Assembly (NCBI GenBank): GCA_050174775.1
Contig: JBFXJP010000003.1
Span: 186,001 to 250,000, forward strand
Direction of reading: 5' to 3'
Length of the DNA: 64,000 nucleotides
Origin: CAYPGJ01 sp050174775
GTDB lineage: Bacteria; Planctomycetota; Phycisphaerae; Phycisphaerales; UBA1924
Position numbers and translations under genes: made by a program. Positions 8,452-16,975 of the stretch are shown one piece after another. Below the pieces are notes generated by a model that did no database searches, was not told the DNA's origin, and was given only the letters and a program-made list of their open reading frames with translations. Every line of letters begins with the position of its first letter. Position 1 is the stretch's first letter.

Positions 8452-9209
8452 GCCCGCGTCCGCTCCTTGCCACGCGAGGCCAGCACACGCTCCACGTCCG
8501 CCAGCTGCTCCACCGTGTTCACCCCCAGCGCTTCCTCCGCAGGGACCCCCGACACCGTCTCCACCACGCGCCCCTTCGCGCCGAGCATCTCCGGAACCTT
8601 CGTGACGTAATACTCCCCCGTCACCCCGTCACGCGGCAGCTCCGCCAGCGTCTCGAACAGCGCGCCGACGTCGAAGCAGCAGATGCTCGGGTACACCTCC
8701 CGGATCGCCTTCTGCTCCGCCGTCGCGTTCTTCTCCTCAACGATGCAGCTGAACCGACCCTGCCCGTCACGCACGATCCGCCCGTACCCCGTCGGATCCT
8801 CGATCGTCGTTGTGGCGAGAGTCGCCGCGGCCTTGTGCGCCCGATGCTTCTCCACCAGCGAGCGCAGCGTCTTGGGATTGATCAGCGGCCCGTCCCCCGC
8901 AAGCACCAAAGCCTCGCCCGCACGCTCCGCGCCCCGGAACAGCGGTTCCGCGGCGTTCACCGCATGCCCCGTGCCCAGCTGCTCAGCCTGCACCGCGAAC
9001 TCGACGTCATCCCCCGAGAAGATCTCCCGCACCACCTCCTGCTTGTACCCCACCACGAGCACAATGCGATCGCACCCGGCCTCTCGGCACGCCCGCACCA
9101 CCCAGCGAACCATGGGCTCACCCAACGCCGGCACCGCCACCTTCGGCAGCTCCGACTTCATCCGCGTGCCCTTGCCCGCGGCCAGAATGATCGCTGAAAG
9201 ACCCGACAT
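8448..9209 (-). CDS. GlmU-like UDP-GlcNAc pyrophosphorylase, uridylyltransferase domain only
   Basis: 253 residues matching only the N-terminal half of GlmU: LSAIILAAGKGTRMKSELPK nucleotide site, QLGTGHAV, LVLAGDGPLI and the YGRIVRDGQG / GEYYVTKV segments. The left-handed beta-helix acetyltransferase domain is absent. It probably makes UDP-GlcNAc from UTP and GlcNAc-1-P for the cell envelope, with acetylation done elsewhere. ATG 9209 was preferred to an in-frame TTG at 9230. Coupled to prs. Another hexose-1-P uridylyltransferase is possible but less likely. Confidence 0.82.
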   Translation of the reverse strand: MSGLSAIILAAGKGTRMKSELPKVAVPALGEPMVRWVVRACREAGCDRIVLVVGYKQEVVREIFSGDDVEFAVQAEQLGTGHAVNAAEPLFRGAERAGEALVLAGDGPLINPKTLRSLVEKHRAHKAAATLATTTIEDPTGYGRIVRDGQGRFSCIVEEKNATAEQKAIREVYPSICCFDVGALFETLAELPRDGVTGEYYVTKVPEMLGAKGRVVETVSGVPAEEALGVNTVEQLADVERVLASRGKERTRA

Positions 9210-9251
9210 GCTCGCCGTCTTCGGAACCAACGCCGACGCGGAGCAAAGGAA

Positions 9252-9322
9252 CTGGCCCGCTAGGATTCGAACCTAGACCAAGGGTGCCAAAAACCCTTGT
9301 GCTACCTTTACACCACGGGCCA
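9252..9322 (-). tRNA. tRNA-Gln (anticodon UUG)
   Basis: On the minus strand a full cloverleaf folds. The acceptor stem is TGGCCCG/CGGGCCA with discriminator G. The anticodon stem AGGGT/ACCCT encloses the loop TTTTGGC, giving anticodon TTG, and the T arm is CTAGG-TTCGAAT-CCTAG. CCA is not encoded. It lies just upstream of the glmU-like gene in the same direction. Confidence 0.93.
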
Positions 9323-9603
9323 CCGGCTCCGTACCGACTCCTCTTTGCTCTGGGCCGAAGCACTCGGCCGCCAACCGAACAGTCCAGCGTCGCGGACCGT
9401 CCCGTCGGCAGAGTCGCCCGGAGGGGCAAACGCTGATCGACCAGCGGGGCCGCGGCGTCTTCTCCTGAAGCGGGGTCATCCATCAGCCGCGATGGGACGA
9501 CCCATGCCGCGCCTCGCCAAGCCATTCACACAAGGCCTGGGTCCGTCGCGGACGGCTCCTCACGTGGAGAAGGTCGAACAGTGTACGAAGCCCCCCCGGA
9601 CAG

Positions 9604-10644
9604 TCAATCGGCCTCCCCAACCTCCCCCTCACCCTCTCCATCCCCCGACCGCTCCTCGAGCGCCGCCCCCGACACGGCCTCGTAGCACGAGGCCAGCAGA
9701 CCGATCAGCGGGAACCCCCCCTTCCCCCACGGACTGGGGCCCAGCCGACGGAGGATCGCATGCTTCACCTTCGGCGCCCTCGGCGTCGTGTCTACGCCCC
9801 CAAGCCCCGACCCCACCTGCCAGAACCGGTCCAGGTCCGACTCCAGCGGCAACGACCCCTGCCCCTCCAGCGACGCCGTCCCGATGAGCGGAGGCGGTGC
9901 GCTCGCGCCGCGCCGAGACGCCGCTGCCAGGTCCGACCGACGTTGCTTCAGCCGGTCGAGCAGGTCTCGCGGATCAAGCCCGCGCAGCACGAAGATCTGG
10001 AACGGGTCCCGGTGCAGCCGGTCCGCGGCCAGCACCCCGGCCGCGCACGTCAGCGTGTCCCACTCGTTGCTCCCGCCCGCCCCCGGCGTCTGGGGCGAAA
10101 AATCCCCCCCCTCAGCCGGGAACAGACGCAGACCCAAAGGCAGAAACACGTCCTCGATGTTCGTGGGCAGCTCGCCCGCCAACAACTTCGCCGCGTACGC
10201 CGCCTGCTCCGACATCGCCTCGACCGCGGCGTCCCACTGCTCGGGCGTAAACCGCGACACCGACACCGTCACCACGCGCTCGGACAACCCCGGCGCCCGC
10301 ACCCGCGCCTCGACCCGCCCCGCGTGAAACTCCAGCGTCCGCACCCCCCCGCGCCGCGCAAGGTCCAACCCCTCCGCGTACGCCTGCGCGGGCGCAACAC
10401 GCTCCACCACGCGCAGCCACCGCACCCCCGCCCACGCGCCGCTCTGTTCCTCCGTCTCCTTCGCGCTCGACAGGAAATCCGCGCCCGGCGTCAGCCCGCC
10501 ACGGATGCGCCCCCCACGACGAGGCACGAACGTCCGCTGCTGCGGTTGCTGTGGCTGCTGCGCCCCCGCCGCCTGCGCGGGCTGCGCCTGATCAGCCTGC
10601 TGCGGCTGAGACTCCTGCTGTGGCTGCTCGTGCGGCGCGCTCAT
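9604..10644 (-). CDS. SWIM-like SNF2-partner protein lacking the zinc ligands
   Basis: 346 residues. A Gln/Pro-rich N-terminus (~1-40) precedes a segment resembling SWIM zinc-finger proteins found beside bacterial SNF2 helicases (GLDLARRGGVRTLEFHAGRVEARV; LAADRLHRDPFQIFVLRGLDPRDLL). Where the SWIM ligands C-x-C ... C-x-H should lie, the sequence reads DFSPQ ... TCAAG, so the zinc site is lost. Its ATG overlaps the helicase stop as ATGA, implying coupled synthesis and a shared complex. The family assignment is by pattern only. Confidence 0.6.
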   Translation of the reverse strand: MSAPHEQPQQESQPQQADQAQPAQAAGAQQPQQPQQRTFVPRRGGRIRGGLTPGADFLSSAKETEEQSGAWAGVRWLRVVERVAPAQAYAEGLDLARRGGVRTLEFHAGRVEARVRAPGLSERVVTVSVSRFTPEQWDAAVEAMSEQAAYAAKLLAGELPTNIEDVFLPLGLRLFPAEGGDFSPQTPGAGGSNEWDTLTCAAGVLAADRLHRDPFQIFVLRGLDPRDLLDRLKQRRSDLAAASRRGASAPPPLIGTASLEGQGSLPLESDLDRFWQVGSGLGGVDTTPRAPKVKHAILRRLGPSPWGKGGFPLIGLLASCYEAVSGAALEERSGDGEGEGEVGEAD

Positions 10645-13600
10645 GACAGCATCGCCTCCTCGTCCAGATCACGGATCGACGTCTCCACGTGCACCGACGC
10701 CGGCGGCGCATCGTCATCCTCGTCCGACACGGCGTCCGGCCCGAGCGACACCAGCTCGCGCAGCTGCGCGGTGGACAGCTCGGTGAGCCAGTCCTCCCCG
10801 GCGCCGATGATCCGCTCCGCGAGGTCCGTCTTCTGCTCGATCATCCGATCGATCCGCTCCTCCAGCGAGCCCGCCACGATGAACTTGTGCACCTGCACCG
10901 TCCGCGTCTGGCCGATGCGGTGCGCACGGTCCGTCGCCTGATTCTCCACGGCAGGGTTCCACCACCGGTCGAAGTGGAACACGTGGTTTGCGGCCGTGAG
11001 ATTCAGGCCCGTCCCGCCCGCCTTGAGCGACACCACGAACACCGGCGCCGTCCCGTCCGCCTTCTGGAACCGATCGACCATCTCCTCGCGCGCCTTGGCG
11101 GGCGTCCCGCCGTGCAGGAACAGCACTTCCCGATCCAGAGCGTGCGATAGCATCGGCACCAGGATCTTCCCCATCTCCCGGAACTGCGTGAAGATCAGCG
11201 CCTGATCCCCTTCCGAGAGCGCCTCGTCCAGCATCTCGAGGATGCGCACGCATTTGCCCGAGCGCGACGGGTCCGCGCGACCCGTCGTGTCCCGCAGGAA
11301 CTGGGCCGGGTGATTGCAGATCTGCTTGAGCCGCACCAGCGACGCCAGCACCAGCCCGCGACGCTGGATGCCCTCCGCGCGATCCGCCTCGGCCAGCATC
11401 CGCTTCACCGTCGATTCGTACAACGCGGCCTGCTCCGGCGTCAGCCTGCAGAACTCGCGCGTCTCCACCTTGGCCGGCAGGTCCGGAGAGATCGTCGGAT
11501 CGCTCTTGAGCCGGCGAAGCACGAACGGCTGCACCAGCGAACGCAGCTGCTTCGCCTTCGCCTGATCGTGATGCCGCTCGATCGGCGCCGCGAACCGACG
11601 ACGAAACTCGCCCGAACTCCCGAGCAACCCGGGGTTGCAGAAGTCCATGATCGACCACAGCTCGCTCAGCCGGTTCTCCACCGGCGTGCCCGTCAACGCC
11701 ACGCGCCGCTTCGCCCGCAGCGCGTGCACCGCGCGGCTCTGCTTCGCCCCCGGGTTCTTCACGTTCTGCGCCTCATCCAGCACCACCCGACCCCACTCCA
11801 CCTTCGTGAGCGCGTCCCGGTCCCGGTGCGCCAGCGCGTACGTCGTCAGCACCACGTCCGCATCGCTCGCCTCACGCGCCATCGCCTCGCCCTGCCCGCG
11901 CTCCGAGCCGTGGTGCACCACCACCTTCAGACTCGGCGCGAACCGCTCCGCCTCGCGCTTCCAGTTCGACACCACCGACATCGGCGCCACGATCAGCGTC
12001 GGCTCGGGCCGCGTCTCCGGGTTCTTCTCCCGCTCGTGCACGAGCAACGCGAGCACCTGCACCGTCTTGCCCAGACCCATGTCGTCCGCAAGGCACGCCC
12101 CCAGCCCGAAACGCTCGAGGAACGCCAGCCACGACATGCCGCGCGCCTGATACGCACGCAGCGCGCCCCGGAATCCTTGCGGCTGCTCCAGCATGGGCAA
12201 CCGCTCCGCCTCGCTCGAGAACAGCGCGGAAACCCAACCCGTGGCCTCGATGCCGAGCATCGCCATCCCCGCGCGCTCAGCGTCCCACGCATACGCCAGC
12301 CGCAGCACCTCCGACACGTGCGCGTTCCCGCCCGGGTTCTCCTTGAGGAACCGCACCGCGGCGCGCACGTCCTCCGGACGGATCTCCACCCACTGCCCCT
12401 CGACACGGATCAGCGGCGCCTGCTCCTTGGCGAGCATCTCGAACTCGCGCAGCGAGAGCGTCGTGTCGCCCACAGCGATCTGCCACGAGTACGACACGAG
12501 CGTGTCCATCCCCACCGTCGTCTCGCCCGCGCGACCGCTCCCGCCCCCACCCCCCGTCACCGCCTCCATCTCGTCCGAGCGCACCACGAGCTTCGCGCCC
12601 AGCCGCGACGCGGGCGTGTCCCACCACGTCGGCGAATCCACGGCAAACCCCTGCTCCATCAGCACCGGGCTCACCTCGCGCAGGAATTCGTACGCCTGCC
12701 TCGTGTTCAGCGTCAGGCCCGTCGGCTCAGTCCCCGAGAGCGCATCCTCGATCCGCGCATACACGCGCGATGCGCGCGCCAGCTCCGCCAGCAGCAAATC
12801 CTGCGGCCCTTCCACCACCAGCCCGCCCACCGACGCGCGATCCGCCCCCAGCGCCCAGATCTCCTCCGCGCTGATCTCCGCCTCCGCGCGCTCCACCGAC
12901 CTGAGATGGAACGACAACCCCCACTTCGCCTCTGCGCCCCCGCTCCTCACGATCGACGTGTCCTCCGGCTCCTCCAGCCGGAACAGCAGACGAAACGCCC
13001 CGCCGCGCCCACGATCCTCGAGATTCCCAAGCCACTGCCGCACCGACCGCAACGCGGTCGTCCGCCCCTCCGACTTCACACCGACAGACTCACCCTCAGC
13101 GAGCAGCCCGTTCAGCCACGCCACCACAGGGTCGCTCGTCTCCCGCCCCTCGACCGCCTCGATGAACGACTCGCGCGTGAGCGCCTCGCGCACCGATGCG
13201 TCCATCACGCGCCACAGGAAGTCCTCACAAATAGCCCACGCGTCATGCTCGAACGCGTCGTCCGCCGCGCGCGCCACCCCCGGCATCGCCCGCACCAGCG
13301 CAGACACCCGCTCCACGCTCGACTCGTCCGCCAGCCAGGGCTGCCACGTCCCCTTGAGCGCCCCAGTCCCCTCCTGCAGCAGCGCAGGCACGAACCGCTC
13401 GTCCGCCTGCAGCGAGCGCGCGAGCCGTGCGGCCGTGGCAAAGAACACCACGCCCGGCCCGGCCAACAGCCGCTCCCCGTTCTCCCCAACGTGATCCCGG
13501 TCCTCCACGCGCTCCAGCGCCTCGAGCGCGCGACCGACCCCGATCCGCACCGTCGGAACCTCCCACGCGCGCAGCGCGATCTCCACTTCTTCCGACGTCT

Positions 13601-13907
13601 CTCCATCTACACCCGCACCGGCGTGCGCCAGCCTCGGGCTCGGCTCAGGTCTCTCACCCCGTGTCGGCAACTTCACCCGAATCGTGGATTCCTTCCCCTC
13701 ACACAGCTCGCCCAGCCCGAGCGCGGAGCGCAATGTCTCAGCATCCGCGGCAAACGGGTGCGCATGCTCTCCCGCCGTCGTGCGCGACGACAGCGCTTCC
13801 CCCCAGAGATGCACCCACCCACCCGACCAATTGGCGTGAACAACGAGCATCCGTGCCTCGCGATCCCTCCCGTGCTCCGTCGCGCGCCGTGCAGCGCGCT
13901 GGTCCAT
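10641..13907 (-). CDS. SNF2/DEAD-like helicase (HepA/RapA-related)
   Basis: 1088 residues, cytoplasmic. The N-terminal ~480 residues include the bacterial SNF2-associated region (LSLREFEMLAKEQAPLIRV ... GQWVEI). Then comes the two-lobe motor: Walker A LADDMGLGKTVQ near residue 605, DEAQ near 710, LTGTPVENRLSELWSI, and the second lobe with GGTGLNLTAANHVFHFD and DRAHRIGQTRTVQV near 1000. Such enzymes translocate on duplex DNA to remodel proteins. ATG 13907 follows aggaga. A tRNA-Lys lies immediately upstream and the SWIM-like partner downstream. Confidence 0.92.
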   Translation of the reverse strand: MDQRAARRATEHGRDREARMLVVHANWSGGWVHLWGEALSSRTTAGEHAHPFAADAETLRSALGLGELCEGKESTIRVKLPTRGERPEPSPRLAHAGAGVDGETSEEVEIALRAWEVPTVRIGVGRALEALERVEDRDHVGENGERLLAGPGVVFFATAARLARSLQADERFVPALLQEGTGALKGTWQPWLADESSVERVSALVRAMPGVARAADDAFEHDAWAICEDFLWRVMDASVREALTRESFIEAVEGRETSDPVVAWLNGLLAEGESVGVKSEGRTTALRSVRQWLGNLEDRGRGGAFRLLFRLEEPEDTSIVRSGGAEAKWGLSFHLRSVERAEAEISAEEIWALGADRASVGGLVVEGPQDLLLAELARASRVYARIEDALSGTEPTGLTLNTRQAYEFLREVSPVLMEQGFAVDSPTWWDTPASRLGAKLVVRSDEMEAVTGGGGGSGRAGETTVGMDTLVSYSWQIAVGDTTLSLREFEMLAKEQAPLIRVEGQWVEIRPEDVRAAVRFLKENPGGNAHVSEVLRLAYAWDAERAGMAMLGIEATGWVSALFSSEAERLPMLEQPQGFRGALRAYQARGMSWLAFLERFGLGACLADDMGLGKTVQVLALLVHEREKNPETRPEPTLIVAPMSVVSNWKREAERFAPSLKVVVHHGSERGQGEAMAREASDADVVLTTYALAHRDRDALTKVEWGRVVLDEAQNVKNPGAKQSRAVHALRAKRRVALTGTPVENRLSELWSIMDFCNPGLLGSSGEFRRRFAAPIERHHDQAKAKQLRSLVQPFVLRRLKSDPTISPDLPAKVETREFCRLTPEQAALYESTVKRMLAEADRAEGIQRRGLVLASLVRLKQICNHPAQFLRDTTGRADPSRSGKCVRILEMLDEALSEGDQALIFTQFREMGKILVPMLSHALDREVLFLHGGTPAKAREEMVDRFQKADGTAPVFVVSLKAGGTGLNLTAANHVFHFDRWWNPAVENQATDRAHRIGQTRTVQVHKFIVAGSLEERIDRMIEQKTDLAERIIGAGEDWLTELSTAQLRELVSLGPDAVSDEDDDAPPASVHVETSIRDLDEEAMLS

Positions 13908-13920
13908 GACTCTCCTGAAG

Positions 13921-13994
13921 TGAGGGCGGAGGGATTCGAACCCTCGACCAACGGATTAAAAGTCCGCTGCTCTACCGGGCTGAGCTACACCCTC
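13921..13994 (-). tRNA. tRNA-Lys (anticodon UUU)
   Basis: Minus-strand cloverleaf: acceptor GAGGGTG/CGCCCTC with discriminator A, D arm GCTCAGCCCGGTAGAGC, anticodon stem GCGGA/TCCGT with loop CTTTTAA (anticodon TTT), T arm GAGGG-TTCGAAT-CCCTC. No encoded CCA. Confidence 0.94.
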
Positions 13995-14116
13995 GAACAC
14001 ACCGCGCGACTAGCCCGGCAGCCGCCGCGCGCAGGGGGAGATGGTATCGCGCACCCGCCCTTCCGTCCGCACTCCTCTCCCTTTCCCCTTCCCCGTTCCT
14101 CTGCGACACTCCTCCC

Positions 14117-14737
14117 ATGACCCTCGACTTCGTCCGCGAACGCATCGACCGCGCCGCCAAATCCGTGGCTTCCCTCAACGCCATCGCCCCCGACATCCAC
14201 GCCGCGGCCACCCTCATCGCCGACCGGCTCCTCGCCGGCCGCACCCTCCTCACCTGCGGCAACGGCGGCTCGGCCGCGGAAGCCATGCACCTCACCGAGG
14301 AAATCGTGGGGAAATACCGGAACCCCAGGAGGCCCTTCCCGGCCATCTGCCTCAACGCCGACCCCACGGCTATCACCTGTATTGCCAACGACTTCGGATA
14401 CGAGTCGGTGTTCTCAAGGCAGGTGGAGGCGTTCGGGAAGTCCGGGGACGTGCTGGTGGTGTTCACGACGAGCGGGGCAAGTCCTAACGTCTTGAAGGCC
14501 TTGCAGATAGCACAGAGGCTGGGGATGGAGCGCATCGGGCTGCTCGGCAAGGGTGGGGGGGCGGCAAAGGGGCTCTGCAGCCATCCGATAGTGGTTCCTG
14601 ACGACGCGGCGGGGGGTGACACCGCCCACATCCAGGAGGCCCACCAGGTCGTGCTGCACCTTTTCCTTGAAAATGTCGAGAGGGCCATATCGACGGAGCA
14701 CGGTGCGCATAAAGGGCGTGATACCGTCACTTCGTGA
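14117..14737 (+). CDS. gmhA: Phosphoheptose isomerase (SIS domain)
   Basis: 206 residues with one SIS domain. It converts sedoheptulose 7-P to D-glycero-heptose 7-P for LPS core heptose. Motifs: TCGNGGSAAEAMHLTEEIVG, FTTSGASPNVLKAL, and the C-terminal metal/active-site stretch HIQEAHQVVLHLF. No Shine-Dalgarno is seen; GACACT lies 6 bases before the ATG. The stop overlaps the aat GTG. DnaA-binding DiaA is the close alternative. Confidence 0.88.
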   Translation: MTLDFVRERIDRAAKSVASLNAIAPDIHAAATLIADRLLAGRTLLTCGNGGSAAEAMHLTEEIVGKYRNPRRPFPAICLNADPTAITCIANDFGYESVFSRQVEAFGKSGDVLVVFTTSGASPNVLKALQIAQRLGMERIGLLGKGGGAAKGLCSHPIVVPDDAAGGDTAHIQEAHQVVLHLFLENVERAISTEHGAHKGRDTVTS

Positions 14738-15477
14738 AGCGTCCGAAGACCATCGCGGAGCAGGTCGTCTCCCAGATTCTGGGGGCCTATCGGAAAGGCT
14801 TCTTTCCGATGGCGGACATCCACTCCGGGGAGATCCACTGGCACAATCCGGAGGTTCGTGGCGTGATTCCGATCACAGCGCCGGTCCCCAGCGGGGAGCG
14901 CGGGTTCCACGTGCCGAGGTCGCTGCGTCAGAAGGTGCGCTCGGGGAGGTTCGTGGTCACATCGGACAAGGCGTTTGCCGCGACCATCGTGGGGTGCGCG
15001 GACCCCAGACGCCCGGGGGCGTGGATCGACGAGACGATCATCCGGACGTATCGGCTGCTTCATGACGCGGGCCACGCGCACTCGGTCGAGGCGTGGCTGA
15101 CGGAGGAGGACGGCACGGCGACGCTGGTGGGGGGGCTCTACGGCGTGTCGATCGGGGGGGCGTTCTTCGGGGAATCGATGTTCTCCCTTCCGGAGAAGGG
15201 CGGGACGGACGCCTCGAAGGTGTGCCTGGTCCACCTCGTGGCGCACCTGCGCCGGCGCGGGTACACGCTCCTCGACTCGCAGATGTGGTCGTGGCACCTC
15301 GAGCGGCTCGGCGCGGAGGAGGCGCTGCGCGATGACTTTCTGCCGCTGCTCACCAAGGCGTGCCGCAAGAAAGTCTCGTGGGGGGAGTTCGTCGCGCTGT
15401 CGAGTGATGGGGATGAGGAACGGGAGGGGCAACGGGCGCTCCCGGCGGGCAATGCGGGGCAGGGCGAGTCGGAGTGA
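14734..15477 (+). CDS. aat: Leucyl/phenylalanyl-tRNA-protein transferase
   Basis: 247 residues. It adds Leu or Phe to N-terminal Arg/Lys of proteins for N-degron proteolysis. Motifs: AYRKGFFPMAD, IHWHNPEVRGVIP, the GGLYGVSIGGAFFGESMFS core and LLDSQMWSWHLERLGA. It starts with GTG overlapping the gmhA stop (GTGA), so it is likely translated by coupling. The C-terminus carries about 25 extra polar residues. Confidence 0.94.
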   Translation: MKRPKTIAEQVVSQILGAYRKGFFPMADIHSGEIHWHNPEVRGVIPITAPVPSGERGFHVPRSLRQKVRSGRFVVTSDKAFAATIVGCADPRRPGAWIDETIIRTYRLLHDAGHAHSVEAWLTEEDGTATLVGGLYGVSIGGAFFGESMFSLPEKGGTDASKVCLVHLVAHLRRRGYTLLDSQMWSWHLERLGAEEALRDDFLPLLTKACRKKVSWGEFVALSSDGDEEREGQRALPAGNAGQGESE

Positions 15478-15502
15478 CCGGAGGGGGCGGCGCGGCTACC
15501 CT
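15474..15502 (+). promoter_or_regulatory. Possible promoter for ychF
   Basis: GTGACC (15474-15479), a 17-base spacer and TACCCT (15497-15502) resemble a housekeeping promoter 39 bases before the ychF ATG. The -35 box overlaps the end of aat. Confidence 0.4.
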
Positions 15503-15540
15503 CTCGGCCCCAAACACGCGGGCCACGCGGAGAGACTCAC

Positions 15541-16644
15541 ATGGAAGCCGGCATCGTCGGGCTGCCCAATGTCGGCAAGTCCACACTCTTCAACGCCTTG
15601 ACCAACGCGGGCGCGCTCGCGGCCAACTACCCCTTCGCCACCATCGAGCCCAACGTCGGCGTGGTGCCCATCCCCGACACGCGCCTCAAGACCATCGCGA
15701 CGCACATCCAGACGCAGAAGATCATCCCTGCGGCGCTGCGGCTTGTGGACATCGCGGGCATCGTGCGCGGCGCCAGCCAGGGGGAGGGGCTGGGCAACAA
15801 GTTCCTGTCGCACATCCGTGAGGTCGACGCGATCCTGCACGTGGTGCGTTGCTTCGACAAGGCCGCGGGCGGTGAGGACGTGACGCACGTGGAGGGGTCG
15901 GTCGACCCGCTGCGGGACATCTCGACGATCGAGACGGAGCTAGTGCTGGCGGACTTGCAGACGGTGGACGGCGGGCTGGCCAAGGCGGAGCGGGCCGCGC
16001 GGAGCAAGGACCCGGAGGCGCTGGTGCGCTATGCCGTGCTGCAAAAGCTGGCGCCGGTGCTGAATGAGGGGAAGCCGGCGCGCTCGGTGAGCTTCGAGAA
16101 GCCGGAGGAGAAGGCCGCGGTGAAGTCGCTGGGGTTGATTACGGGGAAGCGGGTGCTGTACATCGCGAACGTGTCGGAGGATGATCCCAAGGGTGAGGGG
16201 CCGCTGGCGCAGGCCGTGCGGAAGCACGCGGCTTCCGAGGGGATGGGCGTGGTTCCGGTGTGCGCGAAGATCGAGAGCGAGCTGGCGGAATTGGATGAGG
16301 CGGACCGGAAGGAGATGCTCGAGTCGATCGGCTTGAGCGAGCCCGCGCTGCACTCGGTGGCGCGCGCGGCGTACGAGCTGCTGGGCCTGCAGTCGTATTA
16401 CACGGCGGGCCCGAAGGAAGTGCGGGCGTGGACGGTGCCGGTGGGGGCCACGGCGCCTCAGGCGGCCGGGGTGATCCACACGGACTTTGAGCGCGGCTTC
16501 ATCCGGGCCGAGATCTACTCGGTGGGGGACCTCGAGGCGCACAAGACGGAGAAGGCGATCAAGGAGGCGGGGAAGATGCGTGTGGAGGGGAAGGGGTACG
16601 TGATGAAGGACGGGGACGTGTGCCACTTCCTGTTTAATGTTTGA
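15541..16644 (+). CDS. ychF: Ribosome-binding ATPase YchF
   Basis: 367 residues, full length for the OBG-like ATPase family, a redox/stress-linked ribosome-associated P-loop protein. P-loop GLPNVGKST at residues 5-13, switch region with ANYPFATIEPNVG, LVDIAGIVRGASQGEGLGNKFL, and the C-terminal TGS-like domain (VGATAPQAAGVIHTDFERGF, IKEAGKMRVEGKGYVMKDGD). Standalone gene after aat. Confidence 0.96.
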   Translation: MEAGIVGLPNVGKSTLFNALTNAGALAANYPFATIEPNVGVVPIPDTRLKTIATHIQTQKIIPAALRLVDIAGIVRGASQGEGLGNKFLSHIREVDAILHVVRCFDKAAGGEDVTHVEGSVDPLRDISTIETELVLADLQTVDGGLAKAERAARSKDPEALVRYAVLQKLAPVLNEGKPARSVSFEKPEEKAAVKSLGLITGKRVLYIANVSEDDPKGEGPLAQAVRKHAASEGMGVVPVCAKIESELAELDEADRKEMLESIGLSEPALHSVARAAYELLGLQSYYTAGPKEVRAWTVPVGATAPQAAGVIHTDFERGFIRAEIYSVGDLEAHKTEKAIKEAGKMRVEGKGYVMKDGDVCHFLFNV

Positions 16645-16717
16645 TTCGGCGGGCGGCACGCGTGTAGCATTCTTCGTTGTTTGTTCGTCTCAGCCTTCGA
16701 ACGGAGGGTGAAGCGTT

Positions 16718-16975
16718 ATGGCATTTCCATTTCGAGTGGCTGCGAGGCGGAAGCTGTCGACCGGCGAGTTCATGTCCCGTTTCGTGGCACTGCAATTGCT
16801 CGCTGCGGTCTCTCTTTGGCTTGGGTTCGGCGCTCAGCGAGTGGAGGTTTGGACCATCACGGGCGTCGGTATTTGCATCGCACTGAGTTCGATCGCGTTT
16901 GTGTGGGAATCGATGCGATCGTTCCTACAGAACGATGAAAAGCGAGTCAGCGAAGGCGATCCTCGTGTCGGGTGA
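16718..16975 (+). CDS. Small two-helix membrane protein, unknown
   Basis: 85 residues with two hydrophobic segments (FVALQLLAAVSLWLGFG and WTITGVGICIALSSIAFVW) and charged ends. ATG 16718 is preceded by ggagg with a 10-base spacer. It overlaps the start of the cation-transporter-like gene and sits in a stretch less rich in G+C than its neighbours (33 of 60 bases at 16861-16920). No family recognised. Confidence 0.5.
   Translation: MAFPFRVAARRKLSTGEFMSRFVALQLLAAVSLWLGFGAQRVEVWTITGVGICIALSSIAFVWESMRSFLQNDEKRVSEGDPRVG

Noticed and set aside
9323..9603. Gap between tRNA-Gln and the SWIM-like gene examined for a small gene
   Set aside because: No frame has a ribosome site or protein-like composition.
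11310..14120. A 936-codon open frame on the plus strand opposite the SNF2 helicase gene
   Set aside because: Its translation is dominated by Arg, His and Pro and has no domain; it mirrors third-position G+C of the real gene on the other strand.
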